From Candidatus Desulfovibrio kirbyi (GTDB lineage: Bacteria > Desulfobacterota > Desulfovibrionia > Desulfovibrionales > Desulfovibrionaceae), in NCBI GenBank assembly GCA_013374015.1, contig BLLL01000003.1:62001-126000 (forward strand): 64,000 bases of DNA, read 5' to 3'. Positions 18,367 through 26,012 of the stretch are shown here, in pieces. How positions within the stretch are numbered: the stretch's first letter is position 1; every line of letters starts with the position of its first letter. Made by a program: the position numbers and the translations under genes. The notes beneath the pieces were generated by a model that ran no database searches, was not told the origin of the DNA, and saw only the letters and a list, made by a program, of their open reading frames with translations.

Positions 18367-18984
18367 TCAGCGGCGGTTGACCCACCAGTCCTTGTCCACA
18401 TCATTGTACCACCAGCGGTTGGGGTCAACGCGCAGAACGGCCTGCGCCAAGTCTTGCGCGGCTGCGCTCTTCAGCCGCCTGAGCGCGCTTTCAAGCCATT
18501 CTTCGGCAAAAGTATTGCCTCTGGCGCGCTCCACAACAAGGTTGCAGACAAAATCAAGCTGGTCGGCGTCATGGGCAAGCACAGCTTCTGCGCTTTGCGT
18601 TGCGTCAAATTCGTCTGTGAGAGCAAGCAAATCGTCGTCAATGCCCGTGCCGCGCAATGCGTCCAGCAACGCATCGCGGGCGCGGCACTGATTGTAGCGG
18701 TGGTTCACATAGTTGAAATCGCCCGTGCGGACTTCGTGCAGATCGTGAAACAGGCACAGCGCGGCAACGCGCAGGGGATCAGCCCCTGTCATGCGCGCCA
18801 GCACATAGCCGATAACGCTTGCGCGCCAGGAATGCTCGGCCACGTTCTCGCGGCCGCTTCCCAAAAAGGCGAAACCGCTACGCGGGGTATGGCGCAACAT
18901 TCCCGCTTCGTGGCAAAAATCCGCAAGCCGGTCGAGTTCCCGTTGTGAAAATTGCGTGTCGGGCGGGGAGGAAGTATCGCTCAT
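18367..18984 (-). CDS. HD-domain phosphohydrolase (YfbR/HDDC2-like 5'-deoxynucleotidase family)
   Basis: This is a metal-dependent phosphohydrolase of the YfbR/HDDC2 family, whose members dephosphorylate deoxynucleoside 5'-monophosphates. HD-domain residues are visible as AEHSWRA, FHDLHEVRTGD and the later HDADQLD. The C-terminus (WWYNDVDKDWWVNRR) is Trp-rich. At 205 residues it is in the family range. The start ATG lies within the first copy of an 11-bp tandem repeat and no ordinary Shine-Dalgarno precedes it. Each upstream repeat makes a four-codon mini-ORF whose TGA overlaps the next ATG. The gene is convergent with argB. Confidence 0.85.
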   Translation of the reverse strand: MSDTSSPPDTQFSQRELDRLADFCHEAGMLRHTPRSGFAFLGSGRENVAEHSWRASVIGYVLARMTGADPLRVAALCLFHDLHEVRTGDFNYVNHRYNQCRARDALLDALRGTGIDDDLLALTDEFDATQSAEAVLAHDADQLDFVCNLVVERARGNTFAEEWLESALRRLKSAAAQDLAQAVLRVDPNRWWYNDVDKDWWVNRR

Positions 18985-19100
18985 ATACTGCTCATATACT
19001 GCTCATATACTGCTCATATACTGCTCATATACTGCTCATATACTGCTCATATACTGCTCATATACTGCTCATATACTGCTCATATACTGCTCATATACTG
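18980..19100. repeat. Perfect 11 x 11-bp tandem repeat (minisatellite)
   Basis: Eleven identical copies of CTCATATACTG run without a single mismatch, 121 bases in total. On the minus strand the unit is CAGTATATGAG, so an ATG recurs every 11 bases. Each ATG opens ATG-AGC-AGT-ATA-TGA, and the TGA overlaps the next ATG as ATGA. The last ATG in this ladder (18984) is the start of the HD-domain gene. On the plus strand all three frames are open and give the periodic peptide LIYCSYTAHIL, which is why spurious ORFs appear there. Perfect identity suggests recent expansion by slippage. Confidence 0.98.
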
Positions 19101-19138
19101 ATGATAGCCGGAAAATGGATCGCTGTCATCTGTTCCGG

Positions 19139-19558
19139 TCAATTTTGAGATGTTGTGTAATCAAACGGCTCCATTGAGCAGTTTACCTCAAATCCCTGCT
19201 CGTTCAAATATCCGGTTCCCCATGCGTACATTGATTCAAGCACCGGTCTGATGCTCCGACCGAACTCCGTCAGGGAATATTCAACTTTGGGCGGAATAAC
19301 GGGAAACACTTCTCGCCTGACAAGCTTGTCAGCCTCCAATTCGCGCAGCTGTTGCGTCAGCATTTTAGGCGTTGCGCAGGGGACTTCCTTGCGCAATTGA
19401 GAAAATCGCAGAGTATTTTCAGAAAGCTTCCATAATATCAGTGACTTATACTTTCCGCCTATGAGGTTGATGGTTGCTTCCACCGGACAGTGGGTTTCCG
19501 CGGAGCCTGATTTACCGGGCCGGGCACAACACGAACCGGATGTCTCTGATGTATGCAT
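19139..19558 (-). CDS. HxlR-family winged-helix transcriptional regulator
   Basis: HxlR/MarR-like regulators bind DNA as dimers and often sense redox or reactive compounds. The 139-residue product has the family signature: CPVEATINLIGGKYKSLILWKL, LRFSQLRKEVPCATPKMLTQQLRELEADKLV and the wing VEYSLTEFGRSIRPVLESM. The N-terminus is Cys-rich (SGSCCARPG plus ETHCPVE), suggesting thiol or metal sensing. The chosen ATG has AAAGGA 9 bases upstream. A TTG two codons earlier is possible. It is divergent from copA, so it may control that gene, by inference from the shared 141-base intergenic region. Confidence 0.9.
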   Translation of the reverse strand: MHTSETSGSCCARPGKSGSAETHCPVEATINLIGGKYKSLILWKLSENTLRFSQLRKEVPCATPKMLTQQLRELEADKLVRREVFPVIPPKVEYSLTEFGRSIRPVLESMYAWGTGYLNEQGFEVNCSMEPFDYTTSQN

Positions 19559-19564
19559 ACTCAA

Positions 19565-19580
19565 GTATCCTTTAGGGTAC
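19565..19580. promoter_or_regulatory. Inverted repeat, candidate HxlR operator
   Basis: GTATCC-TTTA-GGGTAC is a near-perfect dyad (one mismatch) lying between the hxlR start codon and the copA promoter region, overlapping the hxlR ribosome site. The position suits autoregulation. The assignment is by position only. Confidence 0.35.
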
Positions 19581-19602
19581 TATATATCAAAAAAGTGCAT
19601 TC

Positions 19603-19630
19603 TTGCGGGAGAAATATTTATAGCTATATT
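19603..19630 (+). promoter_or_regulatory. Candidate copA promoter
   Basis: TTGCGG (19603-19608), 16-base spacer, TATATT (19625-19630). The match is moderate and lies about 70 bases before the chosen copA start. Confidence 0.35.
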
Positions 19631-19699
19631 CATAAGTACAGGTCAAATCAAATAATGATTTGTGCTTGGAAAGTATGGCGTTCGGGAAAAGAGGGCGTA

Positions 19700-21979
19700 G
19701 TGCGGAAAGAGACATTCGACATAACAGGCATGACCTGTTCGGCATGTTCCAGTCGTGTGTATAAGGCGGTTGCCGCGCTTGAAGGCGTAGCCGAAGTTAC
19801 CGTAAATTTTTTGAAAAACAGCATGACGGCAGATTTTGACGAGGCTTTGACATCAGAGCGGAAAATTGCCTCAGCGGTGGAAAAGGCCGGATACAGCGCG
19901 GCCGCCCGGAGCGGCAAGGCAAAGACAACAAAAACCGATGTCCGACCGGATGCCGTTCTCTTTAAGTTACGGGAAATGAAACGCCGTCTGGCAGTGTCCT
20001 TCCTGTCAACCATTCCGCTTTTCTTCATTGCAATGGGGCCCATGATCGGGCTGTCTCTGCCGGATTTTTTAACCGGAGCCGAAAATGCTTTAGCCTTTGC
20101 GTTCACCCAGTTTCTGCTGACGATTCCGGTCGTGTTCGTGAATTTCAACTATTACCGTATGGGGTTTAAAACGCTGGCGTCCGGCTCGCCGAACATGGAT
20201 TCACTCATCGCCATCGGCTCCGGAGCGGCTGTCGTATTCAGCGTATCCACCGTATATAAAATGTCTTTTGCCTTTGGCAACGGCGATGCAGAGACCGCTC
20301 TCTCTCTTGCCGGAAACCTCTATTTTGATTCCGCGGCCATGATTCTGACTCTGATCACCTTGGGCAAATTCTTTGAGGCCAGATCCAGGGGCAAGACCTC
20401 CGAGGCCATTGTCGGATTGATGGACATTGCGCCCCAAACAGCCACACGCCTGCGCGATGGAAAAGAAGAGATCATCCCGCGTGAGGAAGTACTTGTAGGC
20501 GATATTCTGGTGATCAAGGCCGGTGAAAGCGTGCCGGTTGACGGGGTGCTCACCGAAGGGAGCGGCTTTCTGGACGAGTCCGCCATTACCGGTGAAAGCC
20601 TGCCGCTTGAAAAGCATCCCGGCGACCTGATCACCGGGGCCACAATCAGCAAGGCCGGCCATTTTCTTATGCGGACAACCCATGTCGGTGACGACACCAC
20701 CCTGGCCCAGATCGTCAGGCTGGTGGACGAAGCCACCTCCTCAAAAGCCCCCATAGCCCGTCTTGCAGATAAAATCAGCGGCGTATTCGTGCCGGTGGTC
20801 ATCGTCATCGCCGCTATTGCGGCGGCAATCTGGCTGCTGTTGGGGTATGATCCGGAATTCGCTCTGTCGATAGGCATTTCGGTGCTGGTCATTTCCTGCC
20901 CCTGCGCCCTTGGGCTGGCAACGCCCACGGCGATCATGGTAGGGACTGGCCAGGGCGCGGCAAACGGCATTCTTTTCAAATCAGCCGAAGCTATTGAAAC
21001 GGCTCAGTCCGTCACTACGGTCGTACTGGACAAGACCGGCACTGTGACCGAAGGCAAGCCCGTCGTCACAGATATTCTTCCGGTGGATGCAGGTTGCGAA
21101 GAAGAGTTGTTAAGCATCGCCGCCTCCCTGGAAAAACTCTCGGAGCACCCCCTTGGCGCGGCCGTTGTGCGGGAGGCCGAAAAACGCGGGACGAGTTTCA
21201 GAAGTGTTGCCGACTTTACCCAAATACCCGGACAGGGCATTGCAGGAACAATTGACGGTGTACGCTTCATGGCCGGCAATGCGAGAATTCTTGAAGCCAA
21301 GAGCGTGCTCCCGATTGACGACATGAGGGACGAAGCATTGGCTTCTGAAGGCAGGACAGTTCTCTATTGTGTCCGCGAAAAGAAGCTGATCGGCTGTATC
21401 GCCGTGGCCGATGTGATCAAAAAGACCAGCCGCCAGGCTGTGGCCGCGCTGGAGGGCATGGGCATCGACGTCATCATGCTCACCGGCGACAACGCTGAGA
21501 CGGCAGCTGCCGTGCAGCGCCAGGCGGGCGTGAAGCATGTGCTGGCCGAAGTGCTGCCCCAAGACAAGGAACGTGAAATCCGCGCCCTGCAGAAGCGGAG
21601 GAAAAAAATCGCCATGGTGGGCGACGGCATCAATGACGCTCCGGCGCTGGCCCGTGCGGATGTGGGAATCGCCATCGGCGCGGGCACGGATATCGCCGTT
21701 GAATCCGCTGATATCGTGCTTATGAGGAACGATCTGCTGGACGTTGTTACTGCCATACAACTGAGCAGGGCAGTGATGCGCACCATCCGCCAGAACCTTT
21801 TCTGGGCGTTTTTCTACAATTCGGTTGGCATCCCGGTGGCAGCGGGCGTGTTCTACGGCATTTGGGGGCTGACCCTGAACCCCATGATCGCTGCTGCCGC
21901 TATGAGTCTCAGTTCCGTAAGCGTTGTCACAAACGCGCTCAAACTGCGTTTCTTTGTGACCCCTTGTCAAGCCCCATAA
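19700..21979 (+). CDS. copA: Copper-exporting P1B-type ATPase
   Basis: CopA pumps Cu(I) out of the cytoplasm across the inner membrane. From the chosen GTG (AGAGGG just upstream) the product is 759 residues: one heavy-metal-associated domain with GMTCSACSS (C13, C16), membrane helices, the actuator TGES, the transmembrane Cu site SCPCALGLATP (C400, C402), the phosphorylated D444 in DKTGTVTEG, the TGD and MVGDGINDAPALARADVGIAIGAGTD hinge, and the final SLSSVSVVTNALKLR typical of P1B-1 pumps. The frame is open further upstream (ATG 19655), but that would overlap regulatory DNA. It is divergent from an HxlR regulator, an unusual partner for a copper pump. Confidence 0.93.
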   Translation: MRKETFDITGMTCSACSSRVYKAVAALEGVAEVTVNFLKNSMTADFDEALTSERKIASAVEKAGYSAAARSGKAKTTKTDVRPDAVLFKLREMKRRLAVSFLSTIPLFFIAMGPMIGLSLPDFLTGAENALAFAFTQFLLTIPVVFVNFNYYRMGFKTLASGSPNMDSLIAIGSGAAVVFSVSTVYKMSFAFGNGDAETALSLAGNLYFDSAAMILTLITLGKFFEARSRGKTSEAIVGLMDIAPQTATRLRDGKEEIIPREEVLVGDILVIKAGESVPVDGVLTEGSGFLDESAITGESLPLEKHPGDLITGATISKAGHFLMRTTHVGDDTTLAQIVRLVDEATSSKAPIARLADKISGVFVPVVIVIAAIAAAIWLLLGYDPEFALSIGISVLVISCPCALGLATPTAIMVGTGQGAANGILFKSAEAIETAQSVTTVVLDKTGTVTEGKPVVTDILPVDAGCEEELLSIAASLEKLSEHPLGAAVVREAEKRGTSFRSVADFTQIPGQGIAGTIDGVRFMAGNARILEAKSVLPIDDMRDEALASEGRTVLYCVREKKLIGCIAVADVIKKTSRQAVAALEGMGIDVIMLTGDNAETAAAVQRQAGVKHVLAEVLPQDKEREIRALQKRRKKIAMVGDGINDAPALARADVGIAIGAGTDIAVESADIVLMRNDLLDVVTAIQLSRAVMRTIRQNLFWAFFYNSVGIPVAAGVFYGIWGLTLNPMIAAAAMSLSSVSVVTNALKLRFFVTPCQAP

Positions 21980-22103
21980 CTTTATCTTGATGCCTTTTAG
22001 GGATTTTAACTGCTTTGAGGGCATATTTTTTGGAATGTACTTCCTTGAGGGGCCGAAAAGTGCAATGGACGTCCTAATAACTTCCTTGATGTATGATAAT
22101 GCC

Positions 22104-22133
22104 TTGAACAGACAAGTGGTAGTTTGCTATGCT
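22104..22133 (+). promoter_or_regulatory. Possible promoter for the defence island
   Basis: TTGAAC (22104-22109), 18-base spacer, TATGCT (22128-22133), about 110 bases before the first island gene. The surrounding 260 bases after copA hold no convincing gene. Confidence 0.3.
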
Positions 22134-22242
22134 GAAAAACCGTATCAAATGCTGCTAAAATGGATGAAGGCACTGCACGCTGACGCTTGAGCCGAGGTGA
22201 CATTATAGAAGATGATGCCGCATTTTCAGGAGGTTTAACCAT

Positions 22243-25128
22243 TTGCTTTCTCCTACCAAACTGCAACAAGCGGTGATTCGTCAAACGGAAGGGCCGCTTC
22301 TGGTTATAGCCGGGCCAGGTGCCGGTAAAACCCATACGCTTGTTGAGCGCATTGTTCATCTCGTCGCTGACAAGAATATCCAGCCGGAAAACATGCTTGT
22401 GGCCACCTTCACGGAAAAGGCCGCTACAGAGCTGGTGACAAGAGTCACTTATCAACTACTGTCCCGCAATATAGTCGCCAACTTGGATGAGATGCTTATC
22501 GGCACACTTCATTCCGTATGTTTGCGAATCCTTGAGGAATACCGTGAATTTTCCCGCCTAAAGAAAAATTATACTGTGATGGATCAGTTTGATCAGTCGT
22601 TTTTCCTGTTCCAACATCTCAGGGAACTTGAGGAAATCGCACCGCTTTCTCTCCTGCTTGGCAACCGCATGGTAGCGAGATGGAACATGGCAAGCAACTT
22701 GTGTTCCTGGCTGAACAAACTATCCGAGGAAATGGTTGATCCGCAAAAGCTAAAAAAATCTGACGACAGCACTATTCAGGCCCTTGGCGCTTGGTACGAA
22801 CATTACCTTGAACTGCTTGAAAAAGAAAATATCCTTGATTTTTCCGTCATTCAGCTTGAAGCGATAAAGTTACTCCAACGGAATAAAGACACGGTTCTTG
22901 CCTCACTTCATAATAAAATTCAATATATAATGATTGATGAATATCAAGATACAAATACAGTTCAGGAAAATTTTATTTTTACACTGCTCAACAAGAATCA
23001 GAATATATGTGTAGTTGGAGATGACGATCAGGGGTTATACCGCTTTCGCGGCGCAACAATCCGCAATATCCTTGAGTTCCCCAATAAATTCCAGAAAAAT
23101 AAATGCTCTGTTTACAAACTAGAAACAAACTACCGCTCCGATCCAAGAATTATAGAATTTTACAATTCATGGATGGATGGCAGTATTGACAACTTTTCGT
23201 GGAACGCCAACAGCAAAACTTTCCGCTATGCCAAAAAAATTGTTCCGCCGAAGGACAAAACAGCATTTTCAGCCCCAGTTTTGCGAGTATCCGGCGCAAC
23301 AGCGCAAGACTGGCATGAGGAAGTTCTTGCTTTTCTCCAAAAGCTCAAAAAGAAGCATGTAACTGATTGGAATCAGATCACTTTTCTTTTCAAATCTGTT
23401 CGCGGCGTTAAAGTGCGCGCCTTGGTGCAGTTTCTGGAAGATAATGATATACCTGTCTACGCGCCGCGTTCCAATATGTTTTTTGAGCGCGAGGAAGTAC
23501 GCCTTTTGATAGGCGTTTTTATGTTCATTCTGCCGAATTTCAGGAAAATTCGTGATGAATGGGAGCGAAAATACTCTCCACTGCCCGTATGGGATTATTA
23601 TGACCAATGTTTGAGGGAAACAGCGGCGGTACTGAGAAAAAAAGAAAATCAGGAACTGCTGGCGTGGCTCCGGCACAGAGTAAAAGAAATTCAGGGAATG
23701 TTGATCACAAACAAGCCACTGGACTACAACCTTTCCATGTTTTTCTATATGCTGATCCAGTTTCCCCTATTTTCCCGCTTTCTCTTGGTGCAGGAACGTA
23801 ACGCCGATGAACGACCGGCAAGAAATCTAGCCGTGCTCTCCCAACTCTTGGTCAAGTTTGAATACCTCTATCATATTCAAGTGTTACACCCGACCTATCT
23901 GAATAAGAACACAGGCGATTTTTTCAATCATTTTCTGAGGTATTTGATTGACGGCGGCATAGCCGAATTTGAGGATGCTGACGATACTCTGCCCGAAGGC
24001 GCAGTGGCCTTCATGACCATACATCAGGCCAAGGGGCTTGAGTTTCCCGTAACCATTGTCGGTTCCCTGTATGACAAGCCGCACAAGCAATTCACGGAAC
24101 TCGACGAGCTTCTACAAAGCGAATTTTATAGCCGCAATCCCTTTGAGCCATTGGAGGAAATCAAGGGGTACGACTTCAAGCGGCTGTATTATACGGCGTT
24201 TTCAAGAGCGAAAAATCTGCTGGTTTTGACCAGCCGGGAGGAACAGAAAGTTCATGGCGGCCTGAAAATTCCCACCAGATATTTTTTGCCCTTTTACCAG
24301 AACCTACCGTCTTGGCGTGACGTGAAATTCGCAAAATTGCATATAGACGCTGTTCGGCCAGTCTCGCTCAAGGGCAAATATTCCTATACATCGCACGTCC
24401 TTGTCTATGAGAACTGCCCAAGGCAGTATCAATTTTTTAAATATTGGGAGTTTTCGCCGGTGCGGGAAGGCCCAATGCTTTTCGGCCAGTTGGTACACCA
24501 GACCATTGAGGACATCCACAAATCCGTGCTGAACGGGCATCCCGAAACGGTGACCGAGGCGAATATCAGCCATTGGTTTGACGTGAACTACGCCAACCTG
24601 AGTCACAAGGAGCGCATCTATCTTGCTCCGCGAGTTAAGGATGTGGCGCTTCAGCATGTGTTGCGCTACGCAGTGCATAAGGGCGGAAAATGGGAGGACA
24701 TCAGAGCCACTGAGATTGACGTATCCTTTGTCAAGGACGACTATATTCTCACCGGGAAAATTGACCTTATTAAGGGGCAGGGGGATACGGTCGAGATTGT
24801 AGACTTCAAGGCCACGCCAAAACTTGACCAGTATGGAGAGCGAGAGCAGATTGATCGTTACCGTCGCCAACTTGAGATATATGCCCACCTTGTTGAACAG
24901 CGTTACAGGCTGAAAGTCAGCGCCATGAATTTATATTATACCGGCGAGGAAGACAGCGTTCCTACGCACCGCTTCCCGTACACGGCAAAATCCATCGCCA
25001 AAACAATAGCCGAGGTGGACGCTGTTGTGGATCGCATGGAAAGTAAAGACTTTGCAGTGAGGGAGCGTAGGCCCAAACGCTGTAAGGAATGCGAGCTTCA
25101 ACCGTACTGTGACAGGGAGGGTTGCTGA
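22243..25128 (+). CDS. UvrD-like helicase fused to a PD-(D/E)XK nuclease
   Basis: This single polypeptide (961 residues) combines an SF1A helicase with a RecB/Cas4-like nuclease. Helicase motifs: Walker A GPGAGKT (24-30), ATFTEKAATELVTRV, IDEYQDTNTVQENF, CVVGDDDQGLYRFRGA, YRSDPR, MTIHQAKGLEFPV and YYTAFSRAKNLLVLTSR. The nuclease has D841 (GKIDLI) and D854-F-K856. Cys residues in YENCPRQYQ and in the C-terminal CKECELQPYCDREGC suggest an iron-sulfur site. The start is TTG with a strong AGGAGG upstream. It is the first gene of a five- or six-gene island. The role is likely DNA degradation or unwinding in defence, inferred from context. Confidence 0.88.
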   Translation: MLSPTKLQQAVIRQTEGPLLVIAGPGAGKTHTLVERIVHLVADKNIQPENMLVATFTEKAATELVTRVTYQLLSRNIVANLDEMLIGTLHSVCLRILEEYREFSRLKKNYTVMDQFDQSFFLFQHLRELEEIAPLSLLLGNRMVARWNMASNLCSWLNKLSEEMVDPQKLKKSDDSTIQALGAWYEHYLELLEKENILDFSVIQLEAIKLLQRNKDTVLASLHNKIQYIMIDEYQDTNTVQENFIFTLLNKNQNICVVGDDDQGLYRFRGATIRNILEFPNKFQKNKCSVYKLETNYRSDPRIIEFYNSWMDGSIDNFSWNANSKTFRYAKKIVPPKDKTAFSAPVLRVSGATAQDWHEEVLAFLQKLKKKHVTDWNQITFLFKSVRGVKVRALVQFLEDNDIPVYAPRSNMFFEREEVRLLIGVFMFILPNFRKIRDEWERKYSPLPVWDYYDQCLRETAAVLRKKENQELLAWLRHRVKEIQGMLITNKPLDYNLSMFFYMLIQFPLFSRFLLVQERNADERPARNLAVLSQLLVKFEYLYHIQVLHPTYLNKNTGDFFNHFLRYLIDGGIAEFEDADDTLPEGAVAFMTIHQAKGLEFPVTIVGSLYDKPHKQFTELDELLQSEFYSRNPFEPLEEIKGYDFKRLYYTAFSRAKNLLVLTSREEQKVHGGLKIPTRYFLPFYQNLPSWRDVKFAKLHIDAVRPVSLKGKYSYTSHVLVYENCPRQYQFFKYWEFSPVREGPMLFGQLVHQTIEDIHKSVLNGHPETVTEANISHWFDVNYANLSHKERIYLAPRVKDVALQHVLRYAVHKGGKWEDIRATEIDVSFVKDDYILTGKIDLIKGQGDTVEIVDFKATPKLDQYGEREQIDRYRRQLEIYAHLVEQRYRLKVSAMNLYYTGEEDSVPTHRFPYTAKSIAKTIAEVDAVVDRMESKDFAVRERRPKRCKECELQPYCDREGC

Positions 25129-25129
25129 A

Positions 25130-25681
25130 GTGGATATAAATCAGACAGAAGCCTTGATAGATAAGTTACTGATTCTTCTGAACGATAGTGTTGAAGAACG
25201 CGGCTCATCAATTAAAGCTATAGAATTTGAGTTTGGCCCAAACCAGATGAGTCGAGATTTTGTTCTAGAGCAAAAAATTGTCCCTGAACAAGAATTGGAT
25301 AAGATTCTAAAAATTTGTCTGGCCCGTGAATATATTGAATATATGTCAATGGGCGGCGGAGAGTTTTCATCGTTACATTTAACAGAATCAGGACAAGGCA
25401 GGGCAATTTCCGCAAAACTTGGCAGGAACCGTTCATATGAACTCAATAGCATTACACAAATAGGCCCAGTAACCATTAACGGGCAAGGGCAAGTTGGCAA
25501 TAATAATGTTCAAAATATAGAAAATAGTATTATGCAACTAAAAGATATGATAGATAATGCTGACGCTCCTACCGAGCAAAAAATAGAGGCTAAGAGTTGT
25601 CTGCAAAAATTTCTTGAACATCCATTGGTATGTTCGGTTATAGGCGGTGCTGTTGGCGGAATAACGAGCAATATAAAATGA
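25130..25681 (+). CDS. Small island protein with GNNN motif and Gly-rich hydrophobic tail
   Basis: The family is not recognised with certainty. The chosen GTG follows GGGAGG by 9 bases and begins one base after the helicase TGA. Residues 1 to about 100 look like a small alpha/beta or winged-helix domain (ending LHLTESGQGRAIS). Then comes IGPVTINGQGQVGNNNVQNI, a helix (LKDMIDNADAPTEQKIEAK) and a short hydrophobic Gly-rich end (VIGGAVGGI). QVGNNN recalls RHIM-like or other amyloid-signalling cores (Q-[IV]-G-x-x-N), which mediate signalling in some bacterial immune proteins; this is speculation. An adaptor or membrane-active effector would fit the tail. Confidence 0.6.
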   Translation: MDINQTEALIDKLLILLNDSVEERGSSIKAIEFEFGPNQMSRDFVLEQKIVPEQELDKILKICLAREYIEYMSMGGGEFSSLHLTESGQGRAISAKLGRNRSYELNSITQIGPVTINGQGQVGNNNVQNIENSIMQLKDMIDNADAPTEQKIEAKSCLQKFLEHPLVCSVIGGAVGGITSNIK

Positions 25682-25753
25682 GCAAGCAGATTAAGCCACT
25701 ACAAAAGAAACTCTTTTTGATTTGTTTTTTTTTGCAAGTCGAAGTCATTTGCT

Positions 25754-25960
25754 TTGCCATATAAAGATTATCAGCCGTACCATGGCAGTTTTCTCGTATG
25801 TGGTAATTGCTGCAGAGAGAACGACTATACATCGTTGTCGAGAGTGGTTTACAGTAAAGCTCGAAATATAGTTGATGATTATGCCAAGGAAATTATGAAT
25901 AATTTTGCAAATGAATTGAAGAAATCTTTTCGAGGCAATAAATATATAAAAATACGCTAG
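25754..25960 (+). CDS. Tiny Cys-containing ORF in the island, possibly a fragment
   Basis: This 68-codon frame starts at TTG without a good ribosome site and stays open upstream to 25721 with no ATG. The peptide looks protein-like, not random: YQPYHGSFLVCGNCCREND, then a helical stretch and a basic end (KKSFRGNKYIKIR). Three Cys are clustered as CGNCC. It could be a small zinc protein or the 3' remnant of a longer gene whose start was lost. The DNA is AT-rich like the following GHKL gene. Confidence 0.4.
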   Translation: MPYKDYQPYHGSFLVCGNCCRENDYTSLSRVVYSKARNIVDDYAKEIMNNFANELKKSFRGNKYIKIR

Positions 25961-26012
25961 CCATGCCTATTGTGGCATTAAATTTAGCTGTATCGTAGTA
26001 GGAATATATAAA

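Noticed and set aside
18980..19100. CRISPR array
   Set aside because: The 11-bp units are directly adjacent with no spacers, and no cas genes are near.
18819..19177. Plus-strand ORFs with a periodic LIYCSYTAHIL peptide
   Set aside because: The 11-bp repeat has no stops in any plus frame, so long ORFs arise automatically. There is no ribosome site and the flanking residues are antisense to the HD-domain gene.
22006..22455. Minus-strand 149-codon ORF opposite the start of the island
   Set aside because: It is antisense to the UvrD-like Walker A region with no ribosome site.
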